Assembly (NCBI RefSeq): GCF_000264995.1
Contig: NW_006767433.1
Span: 2,255,123-2,319,122 of the forward strand
Direction: 5' to 3'
Length of the DNA: 64,000 nucleotides
From: Punctularia strigosozonata HHB-11173 SS5
Taxonomy: Eukaryota; Basidiomycota; Agaricomycetes; Corticiales; Punctulariaceae
Under the pieces are notes generated by a model. That model worked only from the letters and a program-made list of their open reading frames with translations. It was not told the DNA's origin and made no database searches. The translations under genes were made by a program, and so were the position numbers. Below are positions 58,973 to 64,000 of the stretch, piece after piece (the first letter of the stretch is position 1; every line of letters starts with the position of its first letter).

Positions 58973-60923
58973 TTATCTATCTTGTATGTCCGCAGCTGAG
59001 ACGGATAGTGAATGCGCCTGGAAAGCGGTGTTGGATCCTTCACTCAGAGGTGTTCCTGACCTTGAAGACTCGGTAGTGATTTCTTCAAGCACCTTCACTC
59101 TTTTGTTCTTCACGCGATAGGCCATGATGGAATTCGCTGACGGGTCGTCGTATCTACCCACGACCGTAAGGTGAGGTTATCAGGCGCACAATGATGCACA
59201 TACACTTTGATTGTATGTAACAAAAAACCGCCTGATCCGGACGTAGTCATGAATGGATGAGTTCGGCCAGGAAGTACCTGATCAGCCTCGTGAGCGCACA
59301 CCTACGAAGAAAAGCGGAAGTTGACATACCTGATAACGGCGTGTCCAGCTCTCGGACACGGTAGGTCCCAAGTATTGTGGCTTTCCGCGTAGCTCGCCTT
59401 GGAGGTCCGCTAAAATCTGATTCACGATGTGAATCAACCGAAGTCACTTATCGAGAATGTACAAGATCACTAACCTGCATGTAAGGGTTATGAACCACTA
59501 TAGACGCCGAGCCAGCTAGATATGGCGAGAGCTTGTCCATGATCGACAGCGGATCGTATTCGCTCGCTACCAGAAGTCTGGATATTTTAAATCGAAGAAG
59601 TCGCTGTTAAGCGTCAAATAGACTTACCCATCAAAACCACCTGCATATAGCTCTTCACGAAGGCCTTGGAGCGTATCGGCAGCAGCTTTCCGCTTATTCA
59701 GGCGCGATTTTTGCTTCTCAGATTTGGCCTGGCTCGCATGATCCTCAGAAGCCACTGCAAAAGGTGTCGGCTCACGCAATGTGAGTAACGGTGGATTGAC
59801 GGCGAAACGCGTACCTGGAATGTAATCTTCTTCGAGAGTTAACCAGTTCAGCGAGGATATGACAGAGTCAAGGACATTTTTGGGATAATTCATGTGGGTC
59901 AAGACGGGGTAGGTAGGCGGAGAATCGACATCACAGATTGTGAATATTCGACCGCTAGCTGTAACGCATGGTTAGTGGCGATCGAACGATGAGGAGCTCC
60001 ACAACATACCTCCGATACGATCCAGCACTGCAGAAACGACCATACCACCTGCATCGTCCACGACAAGGTACCGACCATCCGGACGTATATTGCATAGCGT
60101 AATCATTTGGGACAATGTATCTATACGGATTTCGCGGGTTCGAGTCTTGTCCTTGGCAAACCAGTATTCGCAGATATTGAATAAGGTCGGCTCCACGACA
60201 GTAAAATATTTGCCGTATCTACGGTGTTTCAATTTCACGGCGCGTTGCTGAGTGAAGGTACGACTTACTTGGCCTCCTTGCGTTTCTTGTACTTCTCCTT
60301 GCTGTATTCCGTTTTCAAAGCATACGTAGCGTGCATCTCTACTTGTTTCTTGATTATTTCCTGCGGAGACATTTTATCAGATTGTTTGAGTGGCGACATC
60401 CATATATGGTGGATATTCATACGATACCGATGCATGAACACCAGATTTTTTCAATGTGTCTATCTCCTCGGATGTTAGAGGTTGCACGAATTGTCCATCG
60501 TTGATGAGTTCGTTAGTTGCCTCCGTATCCTCTTCCTGCGATATGAGAGCGAATCAAGAAACGTGGGCGGAGCTGAACCAACCGAGATCTTGTATTGTCG
60601 GGGGTCTCATGAGTTTCAATTTCTTGTTGTCGATTTCGAACGACAGCCCATAACTTTGCCCAATAAGCTCATTCGCCGCGAACGAACCAAATCTTCCGAG
60701 ACTGATATTACTGGGCGGCGAACGTTCGACGAGAAGACGAGCAGACAAATGAGACGAATACCTACCTGTGCCCGTCGAGTTTGATACTTCGGACCTCGCC
60801 ATTGGGCAGTCGCAACAGCGTCGTGTGTCCTGGCTCGATGAGATCACTCCTCGCGTGTGAGAGTTGTGCAGATTCCGCTTGTCCTGAAAAGCTGGCAGAT
60901 ACGTGGCTTCCTGTTGCGTTCAT
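58973..60923 (-). CDS. TRM6: TRM6/GCD10, non-catalytic subunit of tRNA (adenine58-N1)-methyltransferase
   Basis: From ATG 60923 (MNATGSHVSASFSGQAES): SDLIEPGHTTLLRLPNGEV, ISLGRFGSFAANELIGQSYG, KLKHRRYGKYFTVVEPTLFN, ICEYWFAKDKTRTREIRIDT, LSQMITLCNIRPDGRYLVVD, LTHMNYPKNVLDSVISSLNW, and the C-terminal VLPGRTHPFMTTSGSGGFLL; the last exon ends SVSAADIQDR with stop at 58973-58975. Trm6 pairs with Trm61 to methylate A58 of tRNAs, needed for initiator tRNA stability, in the nucleus. The subunit lacks the SAM site, as expected. It is head to head with the UCS gene, start codons only 89 bp apart. Confidence 0.9.
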
Positions 60924-61012
60924 CAGTTGACAATCCTAGTCTGCCGGTAGCTGAGTTGGGCCGTGAAGCAAAAAGCGACCGCGTTGAGGGTTCTCACGGG
61001 TGCCTGTTCGCT

Positions 61013-63073
61013 ATGAGCCATGACCAGGAACTCGACGCTCTGCTCCAGCGTTCCGCTGAGAAATCGTTGAAATCGCTCAATGAGGAGGAAACTGCATGCT
61101 TAGTGTCGTCTTTTCTGCCATCTCATCCTCCTGCCGCTCGTTCAAAGGCATACTTAATCCTTTCTTCCTTCTGTCAGGCAGTGCGCTCAGCATACCAGAC
61201 TACCACTCAATCCGAGTCGGACCCTGCAGCTGCCTCGATTGCCCGCTCATTCTCCTCGCATGTACTCGAGAAACTGTCTGGAGCGAACGAATATGACACC
61301 CTCGCGTCTATCTCATTCCTGATTGCCTTATATCAGGTGGATTGGCAGGCGGCCACGTCCATCCTTTCTAGGGATGGTATTATCGACGCTGTCATGGATG
61401 CTCTAGATTTATTCTCGTCGTCGAAGGCTATAAACCTAGCCCTTGCGCATCTCCTCTCCCAGGCTAGCGGTCATACAACGGCGCGAGCCATGCTTCCGTC
61501 ACAGTGTTCCGAGTGGCTGGTCGCGAAATCTTCGCAGAAGACCGATCCTGCCCTGCGTGCGGCTGCTGTCGTGGCGCTCGTCAAACTTTCGCGAGCAGAA
61601 AGCTCTGATGCTTCCGCAACCAAACCGGCTGAAGGCGTCGCTACTGATGACGAGCTGGCGAACTTGATGAAGGATCTTCTCCTCGAAGGAAAGGACGAAT
61701 CTTCAGTGGCCGATGCTATCGAAGGCCTTGCGTACACAAGTACCGATCCTCGAGTGAAAGAATCGTTGTCCCAGGATGAGCCATTCCTACGGCGACTGTT
61801 TTCTCTCGTGCCGAAGCGACAAAAATCCATTTTGCAGGGTCTTCAGGAGGATCGAAATACGGCAGTCCTGTACGGCATCGTCATTATAATTGCCAATATA
61901 TGCGGCTATCGTCCACGTATCAGCAAGGAGCAGGCGCAAGTGGAGAGGTTGAAGAGAATGACGAAGACCGGTGCCTCACGATCGGGCAAGTTGGTCGATC
62001 CTGGCTCAGATCCTCTTGAGGATGACACTCGCGTAAAGGAGAGGGGAAGCCGAATCGTCAAACTCGGTGCCATCGACGCTCTAGTGTCGGCAGCGAGAGG
62101 TGTCGACAGTCGAGGTGTTCGAGTTGGAGTGGCAAATGCCCTGTTAAGCTTGGTCGAAGACAGGGAAAACCGGGGAAGGGCGCTGCAAAGTGGTGCAGCG
62201 AAGACCCTAATGGCTATCATGCGCGCATCACCAGCGCTCGTGGGGGATACCAAATCATCCGTGGATCCAGCGGATCTGCTTGCAGTACAAGCATTAGCCA
62301 AATTGGCCATAACGTCTTCTCCGATACAAGTCTTTGGACCCGACCCAGGAGTCATGTACGACACCATACGCCCCTTTTCTATCCTTCTCATGTCGTCATC
62401 ATCAAATCTGCTTCAACGTTTTGAAGCACTCATGGCCCTCACGAACATTGCATCACATGGACCTGAAGCATGCTCCCGCATCGCGAAGACGGATGGATTG
62501 ATGAACAAGGTTGAACTTTTGCTGCTGGAGGATCATGAAATGGTTAGAAGAGCTGCTACAGAGCTTCTTTGCAACCTTGTCGCGGGTTCTGAAGAAGCCT
62601 TCGAGCGATACTCTAGTGAGAATGGCGCGAAGTCCAGGCTGCACATCCTCGTGGCGCTGGCGGATGTAGAGGATCTGCCTACGAGGATGGCCGCGTCTGG
62701 AGCACTCGCGGCTCTGACATCGTCACCGAACACATGCCGCACACTCATGGAGCTGCAGCGGGAAAGACATAGCATGCTCTCTATCGTCGCGCAGTTGATT
62801 GACCCGTCAGTGGGCGTAGCTGGCGATGACAATACGGAACCCCGAAACCCTGCCCTTGTTCACCGCGGCGTCGTCTGGGCAAGAAATATCTGGGCTGGTT
62901 GCCCGGAAACTGATGCACGCAAGGATCTCGTCAAGGAAGCGGAGGCGTCGGGCCTTGTCCGGGCACTGACCGGCTTAGTGAGGGATGCGCCGAAGGTGGA
63001 TCCCGCGATTCTTCAACCAACAGCCGAGCTGCTAAGGCTGCTGGTGGGCTCGGGAATCGATATCAAGTTTTGA
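61013..63073 (+). CDS. SHE4: UCS-domain myosin co-chaperone (UNC-45/Cro1/She4 family)
   Basis: A single long exon, unusual for this window, of 686 residues starting MSHDQELDALLQRSAEKSLK. It is almost entirely helical armadillo-like repeats: DAVMDALDLFSSSKAINLAL, QKSILQGLQEDRNTAVLYGI, IVKLGAIDALVSAARGV, VRVGVANALLSLVEDRENRG, the UCS signature region NLLQRFEALMALTNIASHGP, MVRRAATELLCNLVAGSEEA and RGVVWARNIWAGCP. UCS proteins fold and stabilise myosin motor heads in the cytosol. The TPR domain of animal UNC-45 is absent, as in fungal Cro1/She4. Its client class I myosin is encoded immediately downstream. Confidence 0.9.
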   Translation: MSHDQELDALLQRSAEKSLKSLNEEETACLVSSFLPSHPPAARSKAYLILSSFCQAVRSAYQTTTQSESDPAAASIARSFSSHVLEKLSGANEYDTLASISFLIALYQVDWQAATSILSRDGIIDAVMDALDLFSSSKAINLALAHLLSQASGHTTARAMLPSQCSEWLVAKSSQKTDPALRAAAVVALVKLSRAESSDASATKPAEGVATDDELANLMKDLLLEGKDESSVADAIEGLAYTSTDPRVKESLSQDEPFLRRLFSLVPKRQKSILQGLQEDRNTAVLYGIVIIIANICGYRPRISKEQAQVERLKRMTKTGASRSGKLVDPGSDPLEDDTRVKERGSRIVKLGAIDALVSAARGVDSRGVRVGVANALLSLVEDRENRGRALQSGAAKTLMAIMRASPALVGDTKSSVDPADLLAVQALAKLAITSSPIQVFGPDPGVMYDTIRPFSILLMSSSSNLLQRFEALMALTNIASHGPEACSRIAKTDGLMNKVELLLLEDHEMVRRAATELLCNLVAGSEEAFERYSSENGAKSRLHILVALADVEDLPTRMAASGALAALTSSPNTCRTLMELQRERHSMLSIVAQLIDPSVGVAGDDNTEPRNPALVHRGVVWARNIWAGCPETDARKDLVKEAEASGLVRALTGLVRDAPKVDPAILQPTAELLRLLVGSGIDIKF

Positions 63074-63275
63074 ACCTGAACGTATATGGTTTGGGACAAG
63101 TTGTAGTGATGACCATAGTTCGAACATGTATGGCTATATTTGTGCAGCAATAGCAATCGTTGGACACCAGCTGCCGCCGTCCATGAGGTCACAGCCACGC
63201 GGCGCACAGCGTGCAACACGCAGCCAAGCCTCGTCTTGAACACAGCCAAATCGCTATTCCCAATCCACGTCCGAG

Positions 63276-64000
63276 ATGGTTAGCAGACCCCATTCAACTC
63301 GCGAATAATGGCTGAGTACATACGTTCAGGCTATCTCGAAGAAGGCAGGGAAGAAGCCTGTGGCGAAGAAGGCCGGGGGAGGTCCTGGAAAGGTGGCCAA
63401 GGTGCGCAATCGGTAGATGGTCAACACTGCGAGGAGCTCACGAGACACCAATCAGGCGGACTGGAAGGAAGGATTCAAGAAGAAACAAGTCGGTGTATCG
63501 GACATGACCTTGTTGACGACGATCAGCAATGAAAGCATCAACGAGAACCTGCAGAAACGCTGGAAGAGTGGGGAGATTTATACATATATTGGCCCCGTCC
63601 TCATCTCCGTCAACCCATTTCGAGGTGCGCAGTAACAAAGATGCCGGAACCCGATGAAATACTCATGATCATCGTTCAGATCTTGGTATCTACACCGATG
63701 AGGTCCTTCAACGATACAGAGGCAAAAACAGGCTTGAGGTTCCACCTCACGTCTTCAGCATTGCTGAGGGTGCCTACTACAACATGAAGGCGTATCATGA
63801 GAACCAATGCGTGATCATCTCTGGAGAATCCGGGGCGGGCAAGACGGAAGCAGCGAAGCGAATCATGCAATACGTTGCTGCTGTATCCGGTGGAGAGGAC
63901 AGTGGGATCCAACAGATCAAGGACATGGTTCTTGCAACGAATCCGCTCCTGGAGAGCTTTGGATGTGCTAAAACGCTGCGCAATAACAATTCCAGTCGCC
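63276..64000 (+). CDS. MYO5: Class I myosin heavy chain, N-terminal part
   Basis: The coding part of exon 1 is just ATG (63276-63278); a 51-nt intron follows, then exon 2 (63330-63401, [14 protein letters not shown]) and exon 3 (from 63456) [50 protein letters not shown]. Exon 4 gives [37 protein letters not shown], the P-loop [20 protein letters not shown] (GESGAGKT at 63823-63846) and switch I side [20 protein letters not shown] at the window edge. The K-rich start and [13 protein letters not shown] block are typical of fungal myosin-I (yeast Myo3/Myo5), the motor of actin patches and endocytosis. Most of the motor and the tail lie outside. Confidence 0.93.

Overview
The window is nuclear DNA of a filamentous basidiomycete, most probably an Agaricomycete. 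Genes are dense and on both strands, nearly every gene is cut by introns of about 45-75 nt with GT-AG ends, and the protein families are fungal (Zn2Cys6 regulator, fused MoaA-MoaC, RIB7, ABZ2, UTP13, MDM1, class I myosin). I read the proteins by joining exons by eye, so internal splice sites are approximate unless a coordinate is stated. No rRNA, tRNA or CRISPR was found.

Layout. 1-10 kb: SRO7/Lgl-like exocytosis protein (-, runs off the left edge), NTF2-like protein (+), SCN1/TatD hydrolase (-), TRM5 tRNA methyltransferase (+), calcium-binding mitochondrial aspartate/glutamate carrier (+). 10-21 kb: secreted Thr-rich repeat protein (+), MOCS1-type molybdopterin enzyme (-), a large gap, a very small dsRNA-binding protein (+), NIPSNAP (-), a glycosyltransferase-like gene with a disturbed 5' exon (+). 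21-36 kb: Zn2Cys6 regulator (+), forkhead protein (+), UTP13 (+), ABZ2 (-), NBR1-like autophagy receptor (+). 36-46 kb: histone H4 (-), RIB7 (+), RhoGEF (+), D-amino-acid oxidase (+), RNF126-like RING ligase (-). 46-55 kb: a broken copy of a protease-like family gene (+), a Ty1/copia fossil (-), MSC7-like aldehyde dehydrogenase (+), RNase T2 (+), ACT-domain protein (+), OAC1-like carrier (-). 55-64 kb: MDM1-like sorting nexin split by an inversion, TRM6 (-), UCS myosin chaperone (+) and its likely client, myosin I (+, runs off the right edge).

The strongest unusual signals are: (1) an RPA70N-like OB domain embedded inside the NBR1-like receptor, between its four ZZ fingers and its four-tryptophan domain, with a C-terminal LC3/Atg8-interacting motif; (2) a clean 1127-bp inversion (57041-58167) that puts the PX-domain part of the MDM1 gene on the opposite strand, with both original junctions in frame; (3) two consecutive 5-nt microexons in the aspartate/glutamate carrier; (4) the UCS chaperone next to myosin I. 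Many neighbours are head to head with less than about 300 bp between start codons, suggesting shared promoters. Most genes are housekeeping functions with no common pathway; the links with functional sense are UCS with myosin I, and two tRNA methyltransferase genes (TRM5, TRM6) in one window.
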